This document shows positions 14,422-20,607 of a DNA stretch of 21,561 nucleotides, piece by piece. The stretch is from a virus: positions 1 to 21,561 of the IMG/VR virus record IMGVR_UViG_3300025647_000327, one strand, 5' to 3'. Within the stretch, counting starts at the first letter, position 1. The number at the start of each line of letters is the position of its first letter. The notes under the pieces were generated by a model that was given only the letters and a program-made list of their open reading frames with translations, made no database searches and was not told the DNA's origin. The position numbers and the translations under genes are program-made.

Positions 14422-15108
14422 TTAACCCGCTGGATAATAATTTTGAGGTGAAATATAAGATGAAGTTCTTTGACCGTCTTCTTCTAAGGCTCTCATCATT
14501 TCATCTTCATATAATTGTTTTAATAATTGAATTCTATCAGGAGCTATTTTTTGTGATAAGTAATAAGCAAGTCCTGCGCACATAGCTGGCATAAATCTGT
14601 AAACAATATCAGCAGTGTTAGTATACGCTCCCGCATCTTCAATTCTTCCAATGTAATAATATTTTAAATAAGTATAAGTAGTAGCATCAGGAGCCTGATA
14701 CAAATAAACTTGTGGTGTTGTTTCTCTAGAAATATAATATTGTGAAGGTTGTCCAGTAGAGCCTTTATTGGGTAATGCAGCGTATGCAGACCTATCTATT
14801 TTTGTTAATGAAACATCTTGAGTTGATGAGGTAACGCCTGAAGTAGTAGATATATAAGCTTCTAATACATCATTACAATCACTAGGAGCAGCATATTGAA
14901 AAGTACCAGCTGTTAAAGCTTGTGTTTGTAAAGTTACTTTCCATAAATGAACACCTCTGTTCCCCCAGTCAGAAAATAATAAATTTAATGATCTTCTAGC
15001 TGAACGTAAATCGTGACCAGAGTTAGTTCTTACACCACAACGCTCATAGGCTTCTTCTATAATGTCATCTATGGTTAAATTAAATGATGTAGTTCCAGAA
15101 GTTGCCAT
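14422..15108 (-). CDS. P22 gp4-like head-to-tail connector / DNA stabilisation protein
   Basis: This 228-aa protein is a probable neck ring subunit that binds below the portal and keeps packaged DNA in the head. The N-terminal helix pair is characteristic: LTIDDIIEEAYERCG, then DLRSARRSLNLLFSDWGNRG, ending in HLWKVT. A beta-rich middle follows (TFQYAAPSDCNDVLEAYI; QPSQYYISRE; VYLYQAPD), then a helical C-terminus (YRFMPAMCAGLAYYLSQKIA, LLKQLYEDEMMRALEEDGQ). This order matches gp4-type/tail-tubular connectors of marine podoviruses. The C-terminal helix resembles that of the adaptor encoded two genes later, so the two are probably neighbouring rings. Confidence 0.7.
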   Translation of the reverse strand: MATSGTTSFNLTIDDIIEEAYERCGVRTNSGHDLRSARRSLNLLFSDWGNRGVHLWKVTLQTQALTAGTFQYAAPSDCNDVLEAYISTTSGVTSSTQDVSLTKIDRSAYAALPNKGSTGQPSQYYISRETTPQVYLYQAPDATTYTYLKYYYIGRIEDAGAYTNTADIVYRFMPAMCAGLAYYLSQKIAPDRIQLLKQLYEDEMMRALEEDGQRTSSYISPQNYYPAG

Positions 15109-15118
15109 AAATCATGAC

Positions 15119-15211
15119 CTACTTCTTTTTAGATTTTTTAGAATCTTTTTTTGAACCTACTTTTCCAGTAAGTTTATAATTCTTTTTGCCGCCGCCCATT
15201 GGATAGACCAT
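15119..15211 (-). CDS. 30-aa glycine/lysine-rich small protein
   Basis: This 30-aa protein begins MVYPMGGGKKNYKLTGKVGS and ends in a lysine/serine tail. It has a well-placed AAAGGAG site (inside the end of the preceding small gene). It fills the space up to the gp4-like gene, whose start follows 10 bases after its stop. A short MGGGK-type peptide is something I have seen repeatedly in AT-rich marine phage genomes. It has no recognised function, and it is too small for domain assignment. Confidence 0.5.
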   Translation of the reverse strand: MVYPMGGGKKNYKLTGKVGSKKDSKKSKKK

Positions 15212-15212
15212 A

Positions 15213-15332
15213 TTAAAATACTCCTTTAAAGTTAATTTTTTTACGATTATATACTTTTTTAGATTGTACCACCTTAGACTTATAACGTCTATCACTTAAC
15301 TTTTTTGCTATTGGGTTTGATTTTTTTGCCAT
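15213..15332 (-). CDS. 39-aa basic protein of a type common in marine phages
   Basis: This is a 39-aa, strongly basic protein starting MAKKSNPIAKKLSDRRYKSK and continuing VVQSKKVYNRKK. I recognise this pattern (a MAKKSNPxAK start, then YK-KVV--KK-Y-RK) as recurring in small genes of marine podo- and siphoviruses, though without a known role. It begins inside the 44-aa gene in another frame. An AAAGGAG site for the next gene lies within its last codons. High charge suggests nucleic-acid or capsid-interior contact. It was identified by reading the frame directly, and the recurrent pattern is the main support. Confidence 0.6.
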   Translation of the reverse strand: MAKKSNPIAKKLSDRRYKSKVVQSKKVYNRKKINFKGVF

Positions 15333-15426
15333 GTGTACGTTTAATAACCTTCTTATATTTACTCTTCCATTCAGAACCTAACCCTGGCTCTAATTGTCTT
15401 GCCATCTGTGATCTAGATATTACCAT
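15292..15426 (-). CDS. 44-aa basic protein whose N-terminus resembles the capsid protein's
   Basis: The ATG at 15426 overlaps the endolysin stop by 7 bases and opens a 44-codon frame. Residues 3-16 (ISRSQMARQLEPGL) match residues 3-16 of the major capsid protein (ISRSQLVKELEPGL) at 10 of 14 positions, with conservative changes at most of the others. The rest is lysine-rich (KSKYKKVIKR, KKIKPNSKKVK). Its 3' part overlaps the next small gene in a different frame by 41 bases. The repeated N-terminal peptide argues for a real protein. Its function is unknown; a capsid- or scaffold-contacting peptide is possible. Confidence 0.5.
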   Translation of the reverse strand: MVISRSQMARQLEPGLGSEWKSKYKKVIKRTHGKKIKPNSKKVK

Positions 15427-15875
15427 GGTGTATATTTAGTTTTATCCTCTTCTTTAATAGCTCGAAGGGACATATTTCGGTTCTCGCCTGGGTTCCAAGA
15501 GACATGAACCCAGCCGCTATCGGGCTCACCATCTCGATAAAATTCGAGAATTAATTGATCATATTCTAAATTATCTTTGACCCATTGCGCTAGGACTTTA
15601 TTATCAACGCCTACTACTTCTATATCGGCCGCCTTACCTTCGGTATGTTGAGAAGTTATTTTAGATCCAATAGCAATACATAATTCTGCAGATCTATATC
15701 CTGAAGATATAATTACAGGTGCTTCAAAATGAGAACGAATAGGTTGTAATACATTTACACATAATGCTTTTAAATTATCTATATGAGCGGGAGAAGGATT
15801 GTTAGAAATTCCTTTTCTTTCCGCTGTTTGTGATTTAACTAATTCACTTAACTGGAAGTTTGCTGATAGTTTCAT
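15420..15875 (-). CDS. Peptidase M15-family endolysin (Peptidase_M15_3 type)
   Basis: This 151-aa enzyme probably cuts peptidoglycan peptide cross-links to lyse the host. The N-terminal part (FQLSELVKSQTAERKGI) is the helical lead-in typical of the M15_3 family. The catalytic core shows SGYRS (58-62), the zinc-binding H77 and D84 (SQHTEGKAADIE), and the third zinc ligand H124 within GWVHVSW. Length and motif order match small M15 phage endolysins such as the T5 type. It has no signal peptide, so release would need a holin or a similar membrane partner. It lies at the end of the candidate spanin genes and overlaps the next small gene by 7 bases. Confidence 0.85.
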   Translation of the reverse strand: MKLSANFQLSELVKSQTAERKGISNNPSPAHIDNLKALCVNVLQPIRSHFEAPVIISSGYRSAELCIAIGSKITSQHTEGKAADIEVVGVDNKVLAQWVKDNLEYDQLILEFYRDGEPDSGWVHVSWNPGENRNMSLRAIKEEDKTKYTPW

Positions 15876-15951
15876 TAGTTTTAAGTTTATTACATTTACA
15901 ATCTTTTAACAATAGACAGAAACCCACACAAACCCAATAAATACACCTCAT
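15844..15951 (-). CDS. 35-aa hydrophobic peptide, possible small membrane (holin-like) protein
   Basis: An ATG overlaps the lipoprotein stop in an ATGA junction and opens a 35-codon frame. The frame runs 32 bases into the start of the endolysin gene. Residues 3-15 are hydrophobic and aromatic (CIYWVCVGFCLLL), followed by a basic, cysteine-containing tail. Position between a lipoprotein and an endolysin, together with tight coupling, suggests a small membrane lysis peptide. The hydrophobic stretch is short for a full membrane span. It may instead be a chance frame filling what would otherwise be a 72-base gap. Confidence 0.35.
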   Translation of the reverse strand: MRCIYWVCVGFCLLLKDCKCNKLKTNETISKLPVK

Positions 15952-16091
15952 ATTTTTAATTTAGATAATTGTTTTGCAATAGTATCAAAATAGTTAGGAT
16001 GTTTTTCTTCTTTAGTAGCACAACTAGTTAGTAGTAATGTGCAAAGAATAATACAGACAATAGGTATACTGTGCGTTAGATTTATGTTCAT
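15948..16091 (-). CDS. 47-aa lipoprotein, candidate o-spanin (Rz1-like)
   Basis: This short gene encodes a classic lipoprotein signal: a short N-terminus (MNINLTHS), a hydrophobic core (IPIVCIILCTLL) and a lipobox LTSC with the lipidation cysteine at residue 24. The mature part would be only 24 residues and polar (CATKEEKHPNYFDTIAKQL). Its ATG shares a base with the stop of the gene before it (TAATG). Outer-membrane spanins are very small lipoproteins encoded near an inner-membrane coiled-coil partner and an endolysin, and both are present here. The lipoprotein call is firm; the o-spanin role is inferred from context. Confidence 0.65.
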   Translation of the reverse strand: MNINLTHSIPIVCIILCTLLLTSCATKEEKHPNYFDTIAKQLSKLKI

Positions 16092-16309
16092 TAATGTTCC
16101 TCAATCTTTTCTTCTATTCTTTTAATTCCATGTTGATCCACATATACTTTTGCTTTAACTACAGAACATTGTACGTGTGAATTACCACTATCATTATTTC
16201 GTTCTATTTTTCTTTTAGTCTCTAAACATTCAGATAATGATTCTTTGTGAGAATGTTCTATCATTGTGTCGTTTAAAAATAAGCATAAAGCTACAACCAT
16301 TTCTATCAT
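16091..16309 (-). CDS. Small protein with hydrophobic N-terminus, function unknown
   Basis: This 72-aa protein starts with a short hydrophobic stretch (MIEMVVALCLFL) that could be a weak signal or membrane anchor. A polar, cysteine-containing domain follows (SECLETKRKIERN, HVQCSVVKAKVYVD). The two cysteines, in SEC and VQC, could form a disulfide if the protein is exported. It shares one base with the gene before it and one with the gene after it (both TAATG junctions), so it is translated together with the candidate spanins. Similar small genes are found in T7-like marine phages, but I know of no tested function. Confidence 0.6.
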   Translation of the reverse strand: MIEMVVALCLFLNDTMIEHSHKESLSECLETKRKIERNNDSGNSHVQCSVVKAKVYVDQHGIKRIEEKIEEH

Positions 16310-16686
16310 TAATGTTTACCATTTCCATTTGCAAACTTAATATCTCGTGTAGCATCTTTTAAACGTTCTACATCTTTTTTTAATTTTTCAATTTCTTTAT
16401 CAAATTGTTTTAACATCACACCTGTGTGAATATTTTCTTCTAATAATTTAGCGTGTTTTTCTACTTGTTTCGTTAAATATTCTATTAACATAAACTGTTC
16501 CTGATCAATGGGTTTTTGTTTAGAAGCTTCTAATAAGTCTTGTTCAAATAATTTATTTTTGGTTTCTAATTGATTGAGTCTCTCAATGACACCGAAATAA
16601 GCCCATACTCCAATAGCTACCGCTACAACAATAGCTAATAAATTTCTAATAGGTAAAGCTATGTTTGTGTTTTCGTTTAATTTCAT
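16309..16686 (-). CDS. Membrane-anchored coiled-coil protein, candidate i-spanin (Rz-like)
   Basis: This 125-aa protein has a short cytoplasmic N-terminus, one transmembrane segment (about residues 15-33, NLLAIVVAVAIGVWAYFGV) and a long helical, heptad-rich periplasmic region (about 34-115). That layout is shared with inner-membrane spanins such as lambda Rz. It is followed, through TAATG overlaps, by a 72-aa gene and a 47-aa lipoprotein gene, then by an M15 peptidase, as expected for a lysis cassette. There is no sequence motif that proves spanin function. A generic phage membrane protein is the alternative. Confidence 0.6.
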   Translation of the reverse strand: MKLNENTNIALPIRNLLAIVVAVAIGVWAYFGVIERLNQLETKNKLFEQDLLEASKQKPIDQEQFMLIEYLTKQVEKHAKLLEENIHTGVMLKQFDKEIEKLKKDVERLKDATRDIKFANGNGKH

Positions 16687-16689
16687 AGA

Positions 16690-17100
16690 CTATCTGCATT
16701 TCCACCTTCTTCTAGCTTGTCGTAATCTTGAATTTGGGTCTTTAGCTGCTTTGGGAAACATTTTCATTTGCCCTGCTGATCTAGCACAAAAAGATTTTCT
16801 TCTTGCAGCTCTTTTGGGACCTGGATTACTTTCTGTTACTGCTGTTTTTAATTTACTTCCAGGATTTTTTCTTCTGTAAGCCATAACTCCAGCTTGAGTC
16901 ATTCCCGCTCCTGCTTTAGTAGACCTAAAATTTTTTTTATTTCTAGGAGGCATTCCTCCTTTAGCAGCACCTACTGGCTTTACTTCTTGTTCTTCAACGT
17001 ATTCTTGTAAGGTGCCGTTATTTTTACCACTTGGTAATTGTGAAATATTTGCATATTGATCCAAGACAGTTCCTGGTATAGCAAACGGATTTCTAGCCAT
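16690..17100 (-). CDS. DUF6321-type basic protein
   Basis: This is a 136-aa, strongly basic protein. Residues ~66-136 match the DUF6321 pattern I know from T4-like and T7-like marine phages: GMTQAGVMAYRRKNPGSKLK, then TAVTE, RRKSFCARSAGQ, AKDPNSRLRQARRRWKC. Two cysteines (in KSFCAR and WKC) frame the end of the domain. The first ~55 residues are a polar linker containing GGMPPRNKKNF. The high K/R content suggests nucleic-acid contact, for example with packaged DNA, but this is inference. Its stop is 3 bases before the next ATG. The function of the domain is not established. Confidence 0.75.
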   Translation of the reverse strand: MARNPFAIPGTVLDQYANISQLPSGKNNGTLQEYVEEQEVKPVGAAKGGMPPRNKKNFRSTKAGAGMTQAGVMAYRRKNPGSKLKTAVTESNPGPKRAARRKSFCARSAGQMKMFPKAAKDPNSRLRQARRRWKCR

Positions 17101-17105
17101 TTAGA

Positions 17106-17435
17106 TTACGGCTGTTGAGATACTAAGCCTGCTCCTGAATATTTATCTGTAAATACAGTATATGCTGTGATGTTTGTTTTAGTATGACAATAAATACCTT
17201 GTGGAAAAACAATTCCATCTTCTGGAAGATTTAAAGTATAAACATCAGTGTTAGGTACATCAACAGTTAATAAAACAGTACCAGTGCTTGATCCAGTTGA
17301 TAATGAAAGAACTCCTGCTCCTGCTCCACTGGAAGCAACAGAAATAGCTCTTAATCTAATTGAAGGTGCAACGATTGCTGTTGCTCCTGGAGCAGCATCT
17401 GATCTAGTTGCTTGAATATCACATTTAAATCCCAT
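17106..17435 (-). CDS. Small beta-rich virion protein, function unknown
   Basis: This 109-aa protein has repeated short beta-strand-like segments rich in A, G, S, T and V (AIVAPSIRLRAISVASSGA, LSLSTGSSTGTVLLTVDVP) and few charged residues. This fits a small structural, perhaps capsid-decorating, protein. It lies just after the capsid gene and its hairpin, and has a GAGGAA ribosome site. No family name can be given with confidence. If the hairpin terminates part of the transcripts, this and the following genes would be made in lower amounts than the capsid protein. Confidence 0.6.
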   Translation of the reverse strand: MGFKCDIQATRSDAAPGATAIVAPSIRLRAISVASSGAGAGVLSLSTGSSTGTVLLTVDVPNTDVYTLNLPEDGIVFPQGIYCHTKTNITAYTVFTDKYSGAGLVSQQP

Positions 17436-17458
17436 AATTCCTCTATTGTATCTTTAAA

Positions 17459-17486
17459 TTGTGGGGACGTAAATACGCCCCCACAA
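17459..17486 (-). promoter_or_regulatory. Intercistronic hairpin downstream of the capsid gene
   Basis: In the minus-strand transcript, 17461-17484 folds into a 10-bp stem (GTGGGGGCGT against ACGTCCCCAC) with a 4-nt ATTT loop. Two further A/T pairs extend it on each side. One pair is G-U in the minus-strand RNA but would be an A-C mismatch in plus-strand RNA, so the hairpin is adapted to the direction of the genes. Only a short, broken U run (AATTT) follows. It could be a leaky terminator that lowers transcription after the capsid gene, or an RNA processing/stability element. Confidence 0.6.
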
Positions 17487-17498
17487 AAGTTTTATTGA

Positions 17499-18425
17499 TT
17501 ATGCTCCTATAGAACCGAAGATTCCTCTAGGGTCAGACCAACCGAAGCTGTATCTTTCTCTAGCTTTAAATCTAACGTTTCCAGTATCAAAATCACCTTC
17601 AATGGCAGTTTTGATAGCGCTTCTTACAAAGTGCTTCATACCATTTGGTGCATCAGTAAGGATAAAGAAAGCATCAGTGTCAGTCAAGAAATGATTAACT
17701 CTGTAACCTTCTGGTACCATACCCATGTTCATCATCGCGTTGATATCGTTTTTAGCGAACGCGTTTGATCCACCAGGTGTAGTTGATAGAGGAGATTTTA
17801 AGATTCTCTCAGCAGTAAATTGCAATTCTTTTGGAATTACTAATTTTCTACCCATAGTAGCAATCTTTAATCCTCTTTCGTCAACAAATGCTGCGATGTC
17901 AATCAGAGACTGCTCTAAAGAAGTTTCTGATAAGTCAGCTGCTGTAGACAATATGTTTCTGAAAGATCCACCATTAGACAGAGGGTGATCGTTAGCTAAT
18001 AAAGCTTTTCCGTCACCACCTGGGTATGATGAACTAAAACCATTGTTTAGTACATTAGCCGCAGTGATTTGTTTAGTTTGAGACATTGAACGAGCAAGTG
18101 CTCTAGTGTATCTAGATGCCAATCTGTCGTACAAGTTATCTTCAATAGCTTCCTCAGTAATAGCAAAAGCAAGTGCTACTGTATTATGAGTGTATCTAGA
18201 AGTGTAAGCTTCAGATGCTTGGTCAAAATTAACCATTGCACCTTCAGATTTTACTGCCGCAGCACCAAAACCTGTTAGCATTACTTCTTCTTCGAAAGCT
18301 CTGTCAGATGACTCAGTCATGAAGATTTCTGCATGTTCATTGTCATATCTGTTATATTCCAGGCCGAATAGTGCATTCAATCCTGGCTCTAGTTCTTTAA
18401 CTAGTTGTGATCGTGATATAGCCAT
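17499..18425 (-). CDS. Major capsid protein (HK97-like fold)
   Basis: This 308-aa protein forms the icosahedral shell. Position after a GroES, a scaffold and a decoration-type gene, length near the usual 300-350 aa, and style of sequence all agree. There is an N-terminal helical arm (ISRSQLVKELEPGLNALFG), an E-loop-like region (residues ~50-75, GFGAAAVKSEGAMVNFDQA), a long 'spine' helix (about 90-125, AITEEAIEDNLYDRLASRY onwards), a P-domain with ANVLNNGF and LLANDHPLSNGGSF, then a C-terminal part ending FGWSDPRGIFGSIGA. It resembles capsid proteins of marine podoviruses and Mu-gpT-like heads. It has the best-looking ribosome site of the region (AGGAGAATAAATG). A strong hairpin follows the stop. 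Confidence 0.88.
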   Translation of the reverse strand: MAISRSQLVKELEPGLNALFGLEYNRYDNEHAEIFMTESSDRAFEEEVMLTGFGAAAVKSEGAMVNFDQASEAYTSRYTHNTVALAFAITEEAIEDNLYDRLASRYTRALARSMSQTKQITAANVLNNGFSSSYPGGDGKALLANDHPLSNGGSFRNILSTAADLSETSLEQSLIDIAAFVDERGLKIATMGRKLVIPKELQFTAERILKSPLSTTPGGSNAFAKNDINAMMNMGMVPEGYRVNHFLTDTDAFFILTDAPNGMKHFVRSAIKTAIEGDFDTGNVRFKARERYSFGWSDPRGIFGSIGA

Positions 18426-18439
18426 TATTTATTCTCCTA

Positions 18440-19030
18440 TTATAAGCCTACACCATTTCCACCATAAGAGTAGAAATGATTGTTGATTCTTACAAGAACA
18501 TCAGCGTTCACAGAACCAGCTGTATCGTTAGCGATATCTTGAGAGATATCGATAGCTTGAACTGCAAATGTATTTGCAACTCCTGATACAGAGTAGTCTA
18601 ATTGAACTTTTGATATACCTGTTTGAACATTTCCAGTCACGTTAGTGATTGAAAAGTTCTTGAAGATGTCTGCTACAGCGAATGCTCCATCAGAATCAAT
18701 TGAATAAACTACTTCTGGATCATCAATGACTGAAGCGATGATTTCGCCTTGAGTCGGTGTGATTCCACCAGGATAGTAGTTCTTCCAAGTTGGTTTCTGA
18801 GTAGTCGGATCGTTGTAGAACACCCCGTTAAATACTCCAACAACAGCATCAGAAGTGTTAGCAGTAGCTCTTTGGATAAATCCTGTAGAAGTTGGTATTA
18901 CCAAATCCCCTTGAAATATCGCAGTGCCGTAACCTGCTTTAATTCTGTATCTGTTCTGAGCATTTATAAACGGAGAGCCATCTAACTTTCTTACTGGTCT
19001 AAGACCATATTTTTCAGCTACGTTAGCCAT
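18440..19030 (-). CDS. Probable head decoration/structural protein
   Basis: This 196-aa protein lies directly before the major capsid gene and has a strong AAAGGAG site. It begins MANVAEKYGLRPVRKLDGSP and is predicted beta-rich, with segments such as AIFQGDLVIPTSTGFIQRA, AVVGVFNGVFY and GSVNADVLVRINNHFYSYGG. The GDLV-x-G pattern followed by VVGVF is seen in phage decoration or capsid-stabilising beta proteins. No membrane segment or enzyme motif is visible. The gene ends 14 bases before the capsid gene. The structural assignment is from position and composition; a head-fibre role cannot be excluded. Confidence 0.65.
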   Translation of the reverse strand: MANVAEKYGLRPVRKLDGSPFINAQNRYRIKAGYGTAIFQGDLVIPTSTGFIQRATANTSDAVVGVFNGVFYNDPTTQKPTWKNYYPGGITPTQGEIIASVIDDPEVVYSIDSDGAFAVADIFKNFSITNVTGNVQTGISKVQLDYSVSGVANTFAVQAIDISQDIANDTAGSVNADVLVRINNHFYSYGGNGVGL

Positions 19031-19091
19031 ATTGTTAGTACTCCTTTTTATATTTGTTTCAGTTTATTTTGGGATGGTTATTGTCACAAAA

Positions 19092-19565
19092 TTAGGACTT
19101 ACTTCCACCACCAAAAGATACACGAGATTGTCGATTAATATTAATCGGCATCTCAGGTCGTTGCTCCTTCATGACATCATGATCAACCGCTTCCATTTTA
19201 TCCTGAGTAATTTTACTAAAATACTCAGAGCGCGATTGCACAATCTCTTCAGGTATCCTTGCCAACACAAGGCCAGCAACCCCGATCAAACCTGCGTATT
19301 GTCCGTCTCGAATAACTGGGTATCCATGATCACCGATAGTATTTTTAATTTCTTCGGCTCTTACAAATTCCCAACCTTCTCTAAGTTTCTTAGATACGTT
19401 TGCAGTATCTTGGAAACCCATAGACTCGACTCTGATCCATCTGTGGACCATGCCGACTGGCGCAGGCGGTGCGTCCAGAGCTGATGGTGGCGTCCAAGGT
19501 TTTTTTCTAACCTCTTTATGTTCTTCTGACGCGCGTGAAGTCTTATTTAACTTATTATCGCTCAT
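19092..19565 (-). CDS. Conserved phage protein between scaffold and head genes, function unknown
   Basis: This 157-aa protein follows the scaffold by one base (AGGAGG-like site at the scaffold's end). The N-terminus is basic and proline-rich. The middle has a compact beta/alpha core: MVHRWIRVESMGFQDT, a helix GWEFVRAEEI, then HGYPVIRDGQYAGLIGVAGLVLARIPEEIV. The C-terminus is polar and ends in RVSFGGGSKS. Proteins with this look recur next to scaffold/capsid genes in uncultured marine phages, but no biochemical role is known to me. It could be a minor head or head-completion protein. Its base composition is somewhat richer in G+C than the cargo genes. Confidence 0.65.
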   Translation of the reverse strand: MSDNKLNKTSRASEEHKEVRKKPWTPPSALDAPPAPVGMVHRWIRVESMGFQDTANVSKKLREGWEFVRAEEIKNTIGDHGYPVIRDGQYAGLIGVAGLVLARIPEEIVQSRSEYFSKITQDKMEAVDHDVMKEQRPEMPININRQSRVSFGGGSKS

Positions 19566-19566
19566 A

Positions 19567-20592
19567 CTATTGTACCTCCTTCACGTATTTAGCGTATTCT
19601 TCTAGTGGCACCCCTAATTTTTTGGCAATAGCCACCTGTGATTTGGTGAGTCTCACAGTTTTGCGTCCTTGCTGTTGTCTTCCAGCACTAGCAACTTGTT
19701 GGACGGGTTCTCTTCGTTGCTCTTGTACAGAAAACTTATGAGGGAAATTTTCCTTCATTCGTTTGTCTATTTCATTATAATACTCTTCACTTTCAACATC
19801 AACACCCATACCCACTAGATCTTCATGGATGGTGAAAGCGGCATTAGTCATGATTTTATCATTACCAAACCAAGTATTCTTTTGAGCCCAGGACTTAGCT
19901 TTTGGGCTAGGTTCTGGAGCCACAGGTTTAGCTCTTTGCTGTTCCTGTATCTCAGAAGCTTGTATTTTTTTCTGCTCTTCTAATTGTCTTAATCGTTCCG
20001 CACGATCAGCCATTTGCAATTTAGCTTTTTCTTTTTGCACTGCAAGCTGTGTTAGTTCGTCATTCGCTTGCATAATGGCATCAGTATCATTAGCTTCAAT
20101 AGCAGATTTTAATTTAATTCGTACTTGTTCTCTTTGTGCATCTACTCTTGCATCAAATTCTTTCAAGTATTGTTCATCAGCACTATCTAATCTTTTTTCT
20201 GATGTTTCATATTTTTTATGAAGACCTCGTGCAAACTCTAATGCTGCTTGCTCTCTACGTTCTGCTTCTCTATATCTTCTAGTTAATTTATCTATTCTTT
20301 TTTGAACCGATTCAGATATTTGATTCAGATCGTCTGCTGCTTCTTCTTTGGTTTCTTTTTTTGGATTGGGATTACTTGGAGTAGGTCTGTCTGTTTCTTC
20401 TTCTACTTCAATTTTTTCCTTTGTTTCTTCTTTATTATGCGAAGTATATCCTAAATCAACTTCCCCTACATTTAAGGTAGGTTCTTTTGATTTTTCTTCT
20501 TTAGTCTCTATTTGGATGTCTTGTTCTTTTACATCATCCGTATCTAAGTCAACTTGTGATTCGAACTTAGATGTTTCTTTTTCTTCTAACAT
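19567..20592 (-). CDS. Capsid scaffolding protein
   Basis: This 341-aa, highly charged protein lies two genes before the major capsid gene, the normal place for a scaffold. Residues 1-88 are a low-complexity acidic/lysine-rich region and look disordered. Residues 90-222 are a long coiled-coil helix rich in E, K, R, Q and A. Residues 234-285 form a more conserved-looking segment (KSWAQKNTWFGND, then IHEDLV, SEEYYNEIDKRM). The C-terminus ends in a short helical element, LTKSQVAIAKKLGVPLEEY, that resembles the capsid-binding helix-turn-helix ends of phage scaffolds. No protease domain is visible. An AGGAG site precedes the ATG. The call rests on composition and position, not on a catalytic motif. 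Confidence 0.75.
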   Translation of the reverse strand: MLEEKETSKFESQVDLDTDDVKEQDIQIETKEEKSKEPTLNVGEVDLGYTSHNKEETKEKIEVEEETDRPTPSNPNPKKETKEEAADDLNQISESVQKRIDKLTRRYREAERREQAALEFARGLHKKYETSEKRLDSADEQYLKEFDARVDAQREQVRIKLKSAIEANDTDAIMQANDELTQLAVQKEKAKLQMADRAERLRQLEEQKKIQASEIQEQQRAKPVAPEPSPKAKSWAQKNTWFGNDKIMTNAAFTIHEDLVGMGVDVESEEYYNEIDKRMKENFPHKFSVQEQRREPVQQVASAGRQQQGRKTVRLTKSQVAIAKKLGVPLEEYAKYVKEVQ

Positions 20593-20607
20593 TATATGTT
20601 CTCCTAT

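Noticed and set aside
18439-18444. TATAAT just before the capsid gene
   Set aside because: No acceptable -35 box at 15-19 bases, and the sequence overlaps the stop codon of the preceding gene.
19061-19089. Possible promoter (TTGTGA, 17 bases, TAAACT) before the 196-aa gene
   Set aside because: Only four of six bases match in each box, in AT-rich DNA, so it is not separable from chance.
19032-19484. 150-codon plus-strand frame opposite the 157-aa gene
   Set aside because: The minus-strand frame has a ribosome site, normal protein composition and fits the operon; the plus-strand product does not resemble a protein family.
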